In this document: in pieces, positions 50,199 to 63,412 of the stretch
How the letters are laid out: each line of letters opens with the position of its first letter
Position numbering within the stretch: position 1 is the stretch's first letter
NCBI GenBank assembly: GCA_035610835.1
Contig: CM069459.1
Coordinates: forward strand, 58,497,817-58,561,816
Direction of reading: 5' to 3'
Source of the DNA: Ophiura sarsii
Lineage: Eukaryota > Echinodermata > Ophiuroidea > Amphilepidida > Ophiuridae
Length of the DNA: 64,000 nt
Position numbers and translations under genes: made by a program
Notes under the pieces: model-generated
What the model was told of the DNA's origin: nothing
The model's database searches: none
What the model saw: the letters and a program-made list of their open reading frames with translations, nothing else

Positions 50199-51576
50199 GC
50201 GCATAGAGCAGCTAGCAAGGTAGCATTACTCATGAAAAGTCAAAAATCAACACAGATGTGTTTTTACATCACTTTCAAAAAAATTCAAAAAATCCAATTG
50301 TTGCTCGTATCGGCGCATAGAGCAGCTAGCAAGGTAGCATTACTCAGGAAAAGTCAAAAATCAACACAGATGTGTTTTTACATCACTTTTAAATTTTTTC
50401 AAAAAAATCAAATCGTTGCTCGTATCTGCGCATAGAGCAGCTAGCAAGATAGCATTACTCAGGAAAAGTCAAAAATCAACACAGATGTGTTTTTACATCA
50501 CTTTTAAATTTTTTCAAAAAAATCAAATCGTTGCTCGTATCTGCGCATAGAGCAGCTAGCAAGATAGCATTACTCAGGAAAAGTCAAAAATCAACACAGA
50601 TGTGTTTTTACATCACTTTCAAATTTTTTCAAAAAAATCCAATTGTTGCTCGTATGGGCGCATAGAGCAGCTAGCAAGGTAGCATTACTCAGGAAAAGTC
50701 AAAAATCAACACAGATGTGTTTTTACATCACTTTCAAAAAAATTCAAAAAATCCAATTGTTGCTCGTATCGGCGCATAGAGCAGCTAGCAAGGTAGCATT
50801 ACTCAGGAAAAGTCAAAAATCAACACAGATGTGTTTTTACATCACTTTTAAATTTTTTCAAAAAAATCAAATCGTTGCTCGTATGGGCGCATAGAGCAGC
50901 TAGCAAGGTAGCATTACTCAGGAAAAGTCAAAAATCAACACAGATGTGTTTTTACATCACTTTTAAAAAATTTCAAACAAATCAAATCGTTGCTCGTATC
51001 TGCGCATAGAGCAGCTAGCAAGATAGCATTACTCAGGAAAAGTCAAAAATCAACACAGATGTGTTTTTACATCACTTTCAAATTTTTTCAAAAAAATCCA
51101 ATTGTTGCTCGTATGGGCGCATAAAGCAGCTAGCAAGGTAGCATTACTCAGGAAAAGTCAAAAATCAACACAGATGTGTTTTTACATCACTTTTAAAAAA
51201 TTTCAAACAAATCAAATCGTTGCTCGTATCTGCGCATAGAGCAGCTAGCAAGATAGCATTACTCAGGAAAAGTCAAAAATCAACACAGATGTGTTTTTAC
51301 ATCACTTTCAAATTTTTTCAAAAAAATCCAATTGTTGCTCGTATGGGCGCATAAAGCAGCTAGCAAGGTAGCATTACTCAGGAAAAGTCAAAAATCAACA
51401 CAGATGTGTTTTTACATCACTTTTAAAAAATTTCAAACAAATCAAATCGTTGCTCGTATTTGCGCATAGAGCAGCTAGCAAGATAGCATTACTCAGGAAA
51501 AGTCAAAAATCAACACAGATGTGTTTTTACATCACTTTCAAATTTTTTCAAAAAAATCCAATTGTTGCTCGTATGG

Positions 51577-53530
51577 GCGCATAGAGCAGCTAGCAAGGTA
51601 GCATTACTCAGGAAAAGTCAAAAATCAACACAGATGTGTTTTTACATCACTTTCAAAAAAATTCAAAAAATCCAATTGTTGCTCGTATCGGCGCATAGAG
51701 CAGCTAGCAAGGTAGCATTACTCAGGAAAAGTCAAAAATCAACACAGATGTGTTTTTACATCACTTTTAAATTTTTTCAAAAAAATCAAATCGTTGCTCG
51801 TATCTGCGCATAGAGCAGCTAGCAAGATAGCATTACTCAGGAAAAGTCAAAAATCAACACAGATGTGTTTTTACATCACTTTTAAATTTTTTCAAAAAAA
51901 TCCAATTGTTGCTCGTATCGGCGCATAGAGCAGCCAGCAAGGTAGCATTACTCAGGAAAAGTCAAAAATCAACACAGATGTGTTTTTACATCACTTTTAA
52001 ATTTTTTCAAAAAAATCAAATCGTTGCTCGTATGGGCGCATAGAGCAGCTAGCAAGGTAGCATTACTCAGGAAAAGTCAAAAATCAACACAGATGTGTTT
52101 TTACATCACTTTTAAAAAATTTCAAACAAATCAAATCGTTGCTCGTATCTGCGCATAGAGCAGCTAGCAAGATAGCATTACTCAGGAAAAGTCAAAAATC
52201 AACACAGATGTGTTTTTACATCACTTTCAAATTTTTTCAAAAAAATCCAATTGTTGCTCGTATGGGCGCATAGAGCAGCTAGCAAGGTAGCATTACTCAG
52301 GAAAAGTCAAAAATCAACACAGATGTGTTTTTACATCACTTTTAAAAAATTTCAAACAAATCAAATCGTTGCTCGTATCTGCGCATAGAGCAGCTAGCAA
52401 GATAGCATTACTCAGGAAAAGTCAAAAATCAACACAGATGTGTTTTTACATCACTTTTAAATTTTTTCAAAAAAATCAAATCGTTGCTCGTATCTGCGCA
52501 TAGAGCAGCTAGCAAGATAGCATTACTCAGGAAAAGTCAAAAATCAACACAGATGTGTTTTTACATCACTTTTAAATTTTTTCAAAAAAATCAAATCGTT
52601 GCTCGTATCTGCGCATAGAGCAGCTAGCAAGATAGCATTACTCAGGAAAAGTCAAAAATCAACACAGATGTGTTTTTACATCACTTTTAAATTTTTTCAA
52701 AAAAATCCAATTGTTGCTCGTATCGGCGCATAGAGCAGCCAGCAAGGTAGCATTACTCAGGAAAAGTCAAAAATCAACACAGATGTGTTTTTACATCACT
52801 TTCAAATTTTTTCAAAAAAATCCAATTGTTGCTCGTATGGGCGCATAGAGCAGCTAGCAAGGTAGCATTACTCAGGAAAAGTCAAAAATCAACACATATG
52901 TGTTTTTACATCACTTTTAAAAAATTTCAAACAAATCAAATCGTTGCTCGTATCTGCGCATAGAGCAGCTAGCAAGGTAGCATTACTCAGGAAAAGTCAA
53001 AAATCAACACAGATGTGTTTTTACATCACTTTTAAAAAATTTCAAACAAATCAAATCGTTGCTCGTATCTGCGCATAGAGCAGCTAGCAAGATAGCATTA
53101 CTCAGGAAAAGTCAAAAATCAACACAGATGTGTTTTTACATCACTTTCAAATTTTTTCAAAAAAATCCAATTGTTGCTCGTATGGGCGCATAGAGCAGCT
53201 AGCAAGGTAGCATTACTCAGGAAAAGTCAAAAATCAACACAGATATGTTTTTACATCACTTTCAAATTTTTTCAAAAAAATCCAATTGTTGCTCTTATCG
53301 GCGCATAGAGCAGCTAGCAAGGTAGCATTACTCAGGAAATGTCAAAAATCAACACAGATGTGTTTTTACATCACTTTTAAAAAATTTCAAACAAATCAAA
53401 TCGTTGCTCGTATCTGCGCATAGAGCAGCTAGCAAGATAGCATTACTCAGGAAAAGTCAAAAATCAACACAGATGTGTTTTTACATCACTTTCAAATTTT
53501 TTCAAAAAAATCCAATTGTTGCTCGTATGG
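51577..53530. repeat. 17-monomer HOR copy d
   Basis: The length is 1954 bp, offset 6089 from copy c, with CATATG at 52895. Confidence 0.94.
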
Positions 53531-54679
53531 GCGCATAGAGCAGCTAGCAAGGTAGCATTACTCAGGAAAAGTCAAAAATCAACACAGATGTGTTTTTACA
53601 TCACTTTCAAAAAAATTCAAAAAATCCAATTGTTGCTCGTATCGGCGCATAGAGCAGCTAGCAAGGTAGCATTACTCAGGAAAAGTCAAAAATCAACACA
53701 GATGTGTTTTTACATCACTTTTGAATTTTTTCAAAAAAATCAAATCGTTGCTCGTATGGGCGCATAGAGCAGCTAGCAAGGTAGCATTACTCAGGAAAAG
53801 TCAAAAATCAACACAGATGTGTTTTTACATCACTTTTAAATTTTTTCAAAAAAATCCAATTGTTGCTCGTATCGGCGCATAGAGCAGCCAGCAAGGTAGC
53901 ATTACTCAGGAAAAGTCAAAAATCAACACAGATGTGTTTTTACATCACTTTCAAATTTTTTCAAAAAAATCCAATTGTTGCTCGTATGGGCGCATAGAGC
54001 AGCTAGCAAGGTAGCATTACTCAGGAAAAGTCAAAAATCAACACATATGTGTTTTTACATCACTTTTAAAAAATTTCAAACAAATCAAATCGTTGCTCGT
54101 ATCTGCGCATAGAGCAGCTAGCAAGGTAGCATTACTCAGGAAAAGTCAAAAATCAACACAGATGTGTTTTTACATCACTTTTAAAAAATTTCAAACAAAT
54201 CAAATCGTTGCTCGTATCTGCGCATAGAGCAGCTAGCAAGATAGCATTACTCAGGAAAAGTCAAAAATCAACACAGATGTGTTTTTACATCACTTTCAAA
54301 TTTTTTCAAAAAAATCCAATTGTTGCTCGTATGGGCGCATAGAGCAGCTAGCAAGGTAGCATTACTCAGGAAAAGTCAAAAATCAACACAGATATGTTTT
54401 TACATCACTTTCAAATTTTTTCAAAAAAATCCAATTGTTGCTCTTATCGGCGCATAGAGCAGCTAGCAAGGTAGCATTACTCAGGAAATGTCAAAAATCA
54501 ACACAGATGTGTTTTTACATCACTTTTAAAAAATTTCAAACAAATCAAATCGTTGCTCGTATCTGCGCATAGAGCAGCTAGCAAGATAGCATTACTCAGG
54601 AAAAGTCAAAAATCAACACAGATGTGTTTTTACATCACTTTCAAATTTTTTCAAAAAAATCCAATTGTTGCTCGTATGG
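53531..54679. repeat. 15-monomer HOR reduced to 10 monomers
   Basis: The order is 5-3-4-1-2n-2-1-1t-2-1, 1149 bp, exactly 575 bp (5 x 115) shorter than the full unit. Monomer 3 (53760-53874) is a hybrid with the head expected for a type 2 (aaggtag after gggcgc) and the tail of a type 4. CATATG is at 54044. Confidence 0.93.
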
Positions 54680-57206
54680 GCGCATAGAGCAGCTAGCAAG
54701 GTAGCATTACTCAGGAAAAGTCAAAAATCAACACAGATGTGTTTTTACATCACTTTCAAAAAAATTCAAAAAATCCAATTGTTGCTCGTATCGGCGCATA
54801 GAGCAGCTAGCAAGGTAGCATTACTCAGGAAAAGTCAAAAATCAACACAGATGTGTTTTTACATCACTTTTAAATTTTTTCAAAAAAATCAAATCGTTGC
54901 TCGTATGGGCGCATAGAGCAGCTAGCAAGGTAGCATTACTCAGGAAAAGTCAAAAATCAACACAGATGTGTTTTTACATCACTTTTAAAAAATTTCAAAC
55001 AAATCAAATCGTTGCTCGTATCTGCGCATAGAGCTGCTAGCAAGATAGCATTACTCAGGAAAAGTCAAAAATCAACACAGATGTGTTTTTACATCACTTT
55101 CAAATTTTTTCAAAAAAATCCAATTGTTGCTCGTATGGGCGCATAGAGCAGCTAGCAAGGTAGCATTACTCAGGAAAAGTCAAAAATCAACACAGATGTG
55201 TTTTTACATCACTTTCAAAAAAATTCAAAAAATCCAATTGTTGCTCGTATCGGCGCATAGAGCAGCTAGCAAGGTAGCATTACTCAGGAAAAGTCAAAAA
55301 TCAACACAGATGTGTTTTTACATCACTTTTAAAAAATTTCAAACAAATCAAATCGTTGCTCGTATCTGCGCATAGAGCAGCTAGCAAGATAGCATTACTC
55401 AGGAAAAGTCAAAAATCAACACAGATGTGTTTTTACATCACTTTCAAATTTTTTCAAAAAAATCCAATTGTTGCTCGTATGGGCGCATAGAGCAGCTAGC
55501 AAGGTAGCATTACTCAGGAAAAGTCAAAAATCAACACAGATGTGTTTTTACATCACTTTTAAATTTTTTCAAAAAAATCAAATCGTTGCTCGTATCTGCG
55601 CATAGAGCAGCTAGCAAGATAGCATTACTCAGGAAAAGTCAAAAATCAACACAGATGTGTTTTTACATCACTTTTAAATTTTTTCAAAAAAATCAAATCG
55701 TTGCTCGTATCTGCGCATAGAGCAGCTAGCAAGATAGCATTACTCAGGAAAAGTCAAAAATCAACACAGATGTGTTTTTACATCACTTTTAAATTTTTTC
55801 AAAAAAATCCAATTGTTGCTCGTATGGGCGCATAGAGCAGCTAGCAAGGTAGCATTACTCAGGAAAAGTCAAAAATCAACACAGATGTGTTTTTACATCA
55901 CTTTTAAAAAATTTCAAACAAATCAAATCGTTGCTCGTATCTGCGCATAGAGCAGCTAGCAAGATAGCATTACTCAGGAAAAGTCAAAAATCAACACAGA
56001 TGTGTTTTTACATCACTTTTAAAAAATTTCAAACAAATCAAATCGTTGCTCGTATCTGCGCATAGAGCAGCTAGCAAGATAGCATTACTCAGGAAAAGTC
56101 AAAAATCAACACAGATGTGTTTTTACATCACTTTCAAATTTTTTCAAAAAAATCCAATTGTTGCTCGTATGGGCGCATAGAGCAGCTAGCAAGGTAGCAT
56201 TACTCAGGAAAAGTCAAAAATCAACACAGATATGTTTTTACATCACTTTCAAATTTTTTCAAAAAAATCCAATTGTTGCTCTTATCGGCGCATAGAGCAG
56301 CTAGCAAGGTAGCATTACTCAGGAAAAGTCAAAAATCAACACAGATGTGTTTTTACATCACTTTTAAAAAATTTCAAACAAATCAAATCGTTGCTCGTAT
56401 CTGCGCATAGAGCAGCTAGCAAGATAGCATTACTCAGGAAAAGTCAAAAATCAACACAGATGTGTTTTTACATCACTTTCAAATTTTTTCAAAAAAATCC
56501 AATTGTTGCTCGTATGGGCGCATAGAGCAGCTAGCAAGGTAGCATTACTCAGGAAAAGTCAAAAATCAACACAGATGTGTTTTTACATCACTTTCAAAAA
56601 AATTCAAAAAATCCAATTGTTGCTCGTATCGGCGCATAGAGCAGCTAGCAAGGTAGCATTACTCAGGAAAAGTCAAAAATCAACACAGATGTGTTTTTAC
56701 ATCACTTTTAAATTTTTTCAAAAAAATCAAATCGTTGCTCGTATGGGCGCATAGAGCAGCTAGCAAGGTAGCATTACTCAGGAAAAGTCAAAAATCAACA
56801 CAGATGTGTTTTTACATCACTTTTAAAAAATTTCAAACAAATCAAATCGTTGCTCGTATCTGCGCATAGAGCAGCTAGCAAGATAGCATTACTCAGGAAA
56901 AGTCAAAAATCAACACAGATGTGTTTTTACATCACTTTCAAATTTTTTCAAAAAAATCCAATTGTTGCTCGTATGGGCGCATAGAGCAGCTAGCAAGGTA
57001 GCATTACTCAGGAAAAGTCAAAAATCAACACAGATGTGTTTTTACATCACTTTTAAATTTTTTCAAAAAAATCAAATCGTTGCTCGTATCTGCGCATAGA
57101 GCAGCTAGCAAGATAGCATTACTCAGGAAAAGTCAAAAATCAACACAGATGTGTTTTTACATCACTTTTAAATTTTTTCAAAAAAATCAAATCGTTGCTC
57201 GTATGG
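54680..57206. repeat. Groups 5-3-2-1, 5-2-1-3-3-4-2-2-1-1t-2-1 and 5-3-2-1-3-3
   Basis: The first two start like 49166-50198 (offset 5514). Within the 12-monomer group the order jumps from type 4 (55713) to type 2 (55828), without the CATATG monomer. From 55943 it follows 42846-44109 at offset 13097. Confidence 0.88.
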
Positions 57207-58584
57207 GCGCATAGAGCAGCTAGCAAGGTAGCATTACTCATGAAAAGTCAAAAATCAACACAGATGTGTTTTTACATCACTTTCAAAAAAATTCAAAAAA
57301 TCCAATTGTTGCTCGTATCGGCGCATAGAGCAGCTAGCAAGGTAGCATTACTCAGGAAAAGTCAAAAATCAACACAGATGTGTTTTTACATCACTTTTAA
57401 ATTTTTTCAAAAAAATCAAATCGTTGCTCGTATCTGCGCATAGAGCAGCTAGCAAGATAGCATTACTCAGGAAAAGTCAAAAATCAACACAGATGTGTTT
57501 TTACATCACTTTTAAATTTTTTCAAAAAAATCAAATCGTTGCTCGTATCTGCGCATAGAGCAGCTAGCAAGATAGCATTACTCAGGAAAAGTCAAAAATC
57601 AACACAGATGTGTTTTTACATCACTTTCAAATTTTTTCAAAAAAATCCAATTGTTGCTCGTATGGGCGCATAGAGCAGCTAGCAAGGTAGCATTACTCAG
57701 GAAAAGTCAAAAATCAACACAGATGTGTTTTTACATCACTTTCAAAAAAATTCAAAAAATCCAATTGTTGCTCGTATCGGCGCATAGAGCAGCTAGCAAG
57801 GTAGCATTACTCAGGAAAAGTCAAAAATCAACACAGATGTGTTTTTACATCACTTTTAAATTTTTTCAAAAAAATCAAATCGTTGCTCGTATGGGCGCAT
57901 AGAGCAGCTAGCAAGGTAGCATTACTCAGGAAAAGTCAAAAATCAACACAGATGTGTTTTTACATCACTTTTAAAAAATTTCAAACAAATCAAATCGTTG
58001 CTCGTATCTGCGCATAGAGCAGCTAGCAAGATAGCATTACTCAGGAAAAGTCAAAAATCAACACAGATGTGTTTTTACATCACTTTCAAATTTTTTCAAA
58101 AAAATCCAATTGTTGCTCGTATGGGCGCATAAAGCAGCTAGCAAGGTAGCATTACTCAGGAAAAGTCAAAAATCAACACAGATGTGTTTTTACATCACTT
58201 TTAAAAAATTTCAAACAAATCAAATCGTTGCTCGTATCTGCGCATAGAGCAGCTAGCAAGATAGCATTACTCAGGAAAAGTCAAAAATCAACACAGATGT
58301 GTTTTTACATCACTTTCAAATTTTTTCAAAAAAATCCAATTGTTGCTCGTATGGGCGCATAAAGCAGCTAGCAAGGTAGCATTACTCAGGAAAAGTCAAA
58401 AATCAACACAGATGTGTTTTTACATCACTTTTAAAAAATTTCAAACAAATCAAATCGTTGCTCGTATTTGCGCATAGAGCAGCTAGCAAGATAGCATTAC
58501 TCAGGAAAAGTCAAAAATCAACACAGATGTGTTTTTACATCACTTTCAAATTTTTTCAAAAAAATCCAATTGTTGCTCGTATGG

Positions 58585-60538
58585 GCGCATAGAGCAGCTA
58601 GCAAGGTAGCATTACTCAGGAAAAGTCAAAAATCAACACAGATGTGTTTTTACATCACTTTCAAAAAAATTCAAAAAATCCAATTGTTGCTCGTATCGGC
58701 GCATAGAGCAGCTAGCAAGGTAGCATTACTCAGGAAAAGTCAAAAATCAACACAGATGTGTTTTTACATCACTTTTAAATTTTTTCAAAAAAATCAAATC
58801 GTTGCTCGTATCTGCGCATAGAGCAGCTAGCAAGATAGCATTACTCAGGAAAAGTCAAAAATCAACACAGATGTGTTTTTACATCACTTTTAAATTTTTT
58901 CAAAAAAATCCAATTGTTGCTCGTATCGGCGCATAGAGCAGCCAGCAAGGTAGCATTACTCAGGAAAAGTCAAAAATCAACACAGATGTGTTTTTACATC
59001 ACTTATAAATTTTTTCAAAAAAATCAAATCGTTGCTCGTATGGGCGCATAGAGCAGCTAGCAAGGTAGCATTACTCAGGAAAAGTCAAAAATCAACACAG
59101 ATGTGTTTTTACATCACTTTTAAAAAATTTCAAACAAATCAAATCGTTGCTCGTATCTGCGCATAGAGCAGCTAGCAAGATAGCATTACTCAGGAAAAGT
59201 CAAAAATCAACACAGATGTGTTTTTACATCACTTTCAAATTTTTTCAAAAAAATCCAATTGTTGCTCGTATGGGCGCATAGAGCAGCTAGCAAGGTAGCA
59301 TTACTCAGGAAAAGTCAAAAATCAACACAGATGTGTTTTTACATCACTTTTAAAAAATTTCAAACAAATCAAATCGTTGCTCGTATCTGCGCATAGAGCA
59401 GCTAGCAAGATAGCATTACTCAGGAAAAGTCAAAAATCAACACAGATGTGTTTTTACATCACTTTTAAATTTTTTCAAAAAAATCAAATCGTTGCTCGTA
59501 TCTGCGCATAGAGCAGCTAGCAAGATAGCATTACTCAGGAAAAGTCAAAAATCAACACAGATGTGTTTTTACATCACTTTTAAATTTTTTCAAAAAAATC
59601 AAATCGTTGCTCGTATCTGCGCATAGAGCAGCTAGCAAGATAGCATTACTCAGGAAAAGTCAAAAATCAACACAGATGTGTTTTTACATCACTTTTAAAT
59701 TTTTTCAAAAAAATCCAATTGTTGCTCGTATCGGCGCATAGAGCAGCCAGCAAGGTAGCATTACTCAGGAAAAGTCAAAAATCAACACAGATGTGTTTTT
59801 ACATCACTTTCAAATTTTTTCAAAAAAATCCAATTGTTGCTCGTATGGGCGCATAGAGCAGCTAGCAAGGTAGCATTACTCAGGAAAAGTCAAAAATCAA
59901 CACATATGTGTTTTTACATCACTTTTAAAAAATTTCAAACAAATCAAATCGTTGCTCGTATCTGCGCATAGAGCAGCTAGCAAGGTAGCATTACTCAGGA
60001 AAAGTCAAAAATCAACACAGATGTGTTTTTACATCACTTTTAAAAAATTTCAAACAAATCAAATCGTTGCTCGTATCTGCGCATAGAGCAGCTAGCAAGA
60101 TAGCATTACTCAGGAAAAGTCAAAAATCAACACAGATGTGTTTTTACATCACTTTCAAATTTTTTCAAAAAAATCCAATTGTTGCTCGTATGGGCGCATA
60201 GAGCAGCTAGCAAGGTAGCATTACTCAGGAAAAGTCAAAAATCAACACAGATATGTTTTTACATCACTTTCAAATTTTTTCAAAAAAATCCAATTGTTGC
60301 TCTTATCGGCGCATAGAGCAGCTAGCAAGGTAGCATTACTCAGGAAATGTCAAAAATCAACACAGATGTGTTTTTACATCACTTTTAAAAAATTTCAAAC
60401 AAATCAAATCGTTGCTCGTATCTGCGCATAGAGCAGCTAGCAAGATAGCATTACTCAGGAAAAGTCAAAAATCAACACAGATGTGTTTTTACATCACTTT
60501 CAAATTTTTTCAAAAAAATCCAATTGTTGCTCGTATGG
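58585..60538. repeat. 17-monomer HOR copy e
   Basis: The length is 1954 bp, offset 7008 from copy d, with CATATG at 59903. Confidence 0.94.
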
Positions 60539-63412
60539 GCGCATAGAGCAGCTAGCAAGGTAGCATTACTCAGGAAAAGTCAAAAATCAACACAGATGTG
60601 TTTTTACATCACTTTCAAAAAAATTCAAAAAATCCAATTGTTGCTCGTATCGGCGCATAGAGCAGCTAGCAAGGTAGCATTACTCAGGAAAAGTCAAAAA
60701 TCAACACAGATGTGTTTTTACATCACTTTTGAATTTTTTCAAAAAAATCAAATCGTTGCTCGTATGGGCGCATAGAGCAGCTAGCAAGGTAGCATTACTC
60801 AGGAAAAGTCAAAAATCAACACAGATGTGTTTTTACATCACTTTTAAAAAATTTCAAACAAATCAAATCGTTGCTCGTATCTGCGCATAGAGCTGCTAGC
60901 AAGATAGCATTACTCAGGAAAAGTCAAAAATCAACACAGATGTGTTTTTACATCACTTTCAAATTTTTTCAAAAAAATCCAATTGTTGCTCGTATGGGCG
61001 CATAGAGCAGCTAGCAAGGTAGCATTACTCAGGAAAAGTCAAAAATCAACACAGATGTGTTTTTACATCACTTTTAAAAAATTTCAAACAAATCAAATCG
61101 TTGCTCGTATCTGCGCATAGAGCAGCTAGCAAGATAGCATTACTCAGGAAAAGTCAAAAATCAACACAGATGTGTTTTTACATCACTTTTAAATTTTTTC
61201 AAAAAAATCAAATCGTTGCTCGTATCTGCGCATAGAGCAGCTAGCAAGATAGCATTACTCAGGAAAAGTCAAAAATCAACACAGATGTGTTTTTACATCA
61301 CTTTTAAATTTTTTCAAAAAAATCAAATCGTTGCTCGTATCTGCGCATAGAGCAGCTAGCAAGATAGCATTACTCAGGAAAAGTCAAAAATCAACACAGA
61401 TGTGTTTTTACATCACTTTTAAATTTTTTCAAAAAAATCCAATTGTTGCTCGTATCGGCGCATAGAGCAGCCAGCAAGGTAGCATTACTCAGGAAAAGTC
61501 AAAAATCAACACAGATGTGTTTTTACATCACTTTCAAATTTTTTCAAAAAAATCCAATTGTTGCTCGTATGGGCGCATAGAGCAGCTAGCAAGGTAGCAT
61601 TACTCAGGAAAAGTCAAAAATCAACACATATGTGTTTTTACATCACTTTTAAATTTTTTCAAAAAAATCAAATCGTTGCTCGTATCTGCGCATAGAGCAG
61701 CTAGCAAGATAGCATTACTCAGGAAAAGTCAAAAATCAACACAGATGTGTTTTTACATCACTTTTAAATTTTTTCAAAAAAATCCAATTGTTGCTCGTAT
61801 CGGCGCATAGAGCAGCCAGCAAGGTAGCATTACTCAGGAAAAGTCAAAAATCAACACAGATGTGTTTTTACATCACTTTTAAATTTTTTCAAAAAAATCA
61901 AATCGTTGCTCGTATGGGCGCATAGAGCAGCTAGCAAGGTAGCATTACTCAGGAAAAGTCAAAAATCAACACAGATGTGTTTTTACATCACTTTTAAAAA
62001 ATTTCAAACAAATCAAATCGTTGCTCGTATCTGCGCATAGAGCAGCTAGCAAGATAGCATTACTCAGGAAAAGTCAAAAATCAACACAGATGTGTTTTTA
62101 CATCACTTTCAAATTTTTTCAAAAAAATCCAATTGTTGCTCGTATGGGCGCATAGAGCAGCTAGCAAGGTAGCATTACTCAGGAAAAGTCAAAAATCAAC
62201 ACAGATGTGTTTTTACATCACTTTTAAAAAATTTCAAACAAATCAAATCGTTGCTCGTATCTGCGCATAGAGCAGCTAGCAAGATAGCATTACTCAGGAA
62301 AAGTCAAAAATCAACACAGATGTGTTTTTACATCACTTTTAAATTTTTTCAAAAAAATCAAATCGTTGCTCGTATCTGCGCATAGAGCAGCTAGCAAGAT
62401 AGCATTACTCAGGAAAAGTCAAAAATCAACACAGATGTGTTTTTACATCACTTTTAAATTTTTTCAAAAAAATCAAATCGTTGCTCGTATCTGCGCATAG
62501 AGCAGCTAGCAAGATAGCATTACTCAGGAAAAGTCAAAAATCAACACAGATGTGTTTTTACATCACTTTTAAATTTTTTCAAAAAAATCAAATCGTTGCT
62601 CGTATCTGCGCATAGAGCAGCTAGCAAGATAGCATTACTCAGGAAAAGTCAAAAATCAACACAGATGTGTTTTTACATCACTTTCAAATTTTTTCAAAAA
62701 AATCCAATTGTTGCTCGTATGGGCGCATAGAGCAGCTAGCAAGGTAGCATTACTCAGGAAAAGTCAAAAATCAACACATATGTGTTTTTACATCACTTTT
62801 AAAAAATTTCAAACAAATCAAATCGTTGCTCGTATCTGCGCATAGAGCAGCTAGCAAGGTAGCATTACTCAGGAAAAGTCAAAAATCAACACAGATGTGT
62901 TTTTACATCACTTTTAAAAAATTTCAAACAAATCAAATCGTTGCTCGTATCTGCGCATAGAGCAGCTAGCAAGATAGCATTACTCAGGAAAAGTCAAAAA
63001 TCAACACAGATGTGTTTTTACATCACTTTCAAATTTTTTCAAAAAAATCCAATTGTTGCTCGTATGGGCGCATAGAGCAGCTAGCAAGGTAGCATTACTC
63101 AGGAAAAGTCAAAAATCAACACAGATATGTTTTTACATCACTTTCAAATTTTTTCAAAAAAATCCAATTGTTGCTCTTATCGGCGCATAGAGCAGCTAGC
63201 AAGGTAGCATTACTCAGGAAATGTCAAAAATCAACACAGATGTGTTTTTACATCACTTTTAAAAAATTTCAAACAAATCAAATCGTTGCTCGTATCTGCG
63301 CATAGAGCAGCTAGCAAGATAGCATTACTCAGGAAAAGTCAAAAATCAACACAGATGTGTTTTTACATCACTTTCAAATTTTTTCAAAAAAATCCAATTG
63401 TTGCTCGTATGG
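60539..63412. repeat. 15-monomer HOR expanded to 25 monomers
   Basis: The length is 2874 bp, 1150 bp (10 x 115) longer than the full unit. The first nine monomers are regular. Monomer 10 (61573-61687) has the CATATG head of a type 2n and the tail of a type 3. A second run 4-3-2-1-2-3-3-3-1-2n-2-1-1t-2-1 then follows, resembling the end of a 17-monomer HOR. CATATG sites are at 61627 and 62777. Confidence 0.92.

Larger units (their letters stand above)
50199..57206. repeat. Super-HOR copy 2 (7008 bp, 61 monomers)
   Basis: The sub-groups are 4 + 8 + 17 + 10 + 4 + 12 + 6 monomers, opened by type 5 at 50199, 50658, 51577, 53531, 54680, 55139 and 56518. The length is 61 x 115 - 7. Compared with copy 1 it has lost five monomers at 53760 and gained 13 at its right end, where sequence like 42846-44109 has been joined. 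Confidence 0.92.
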
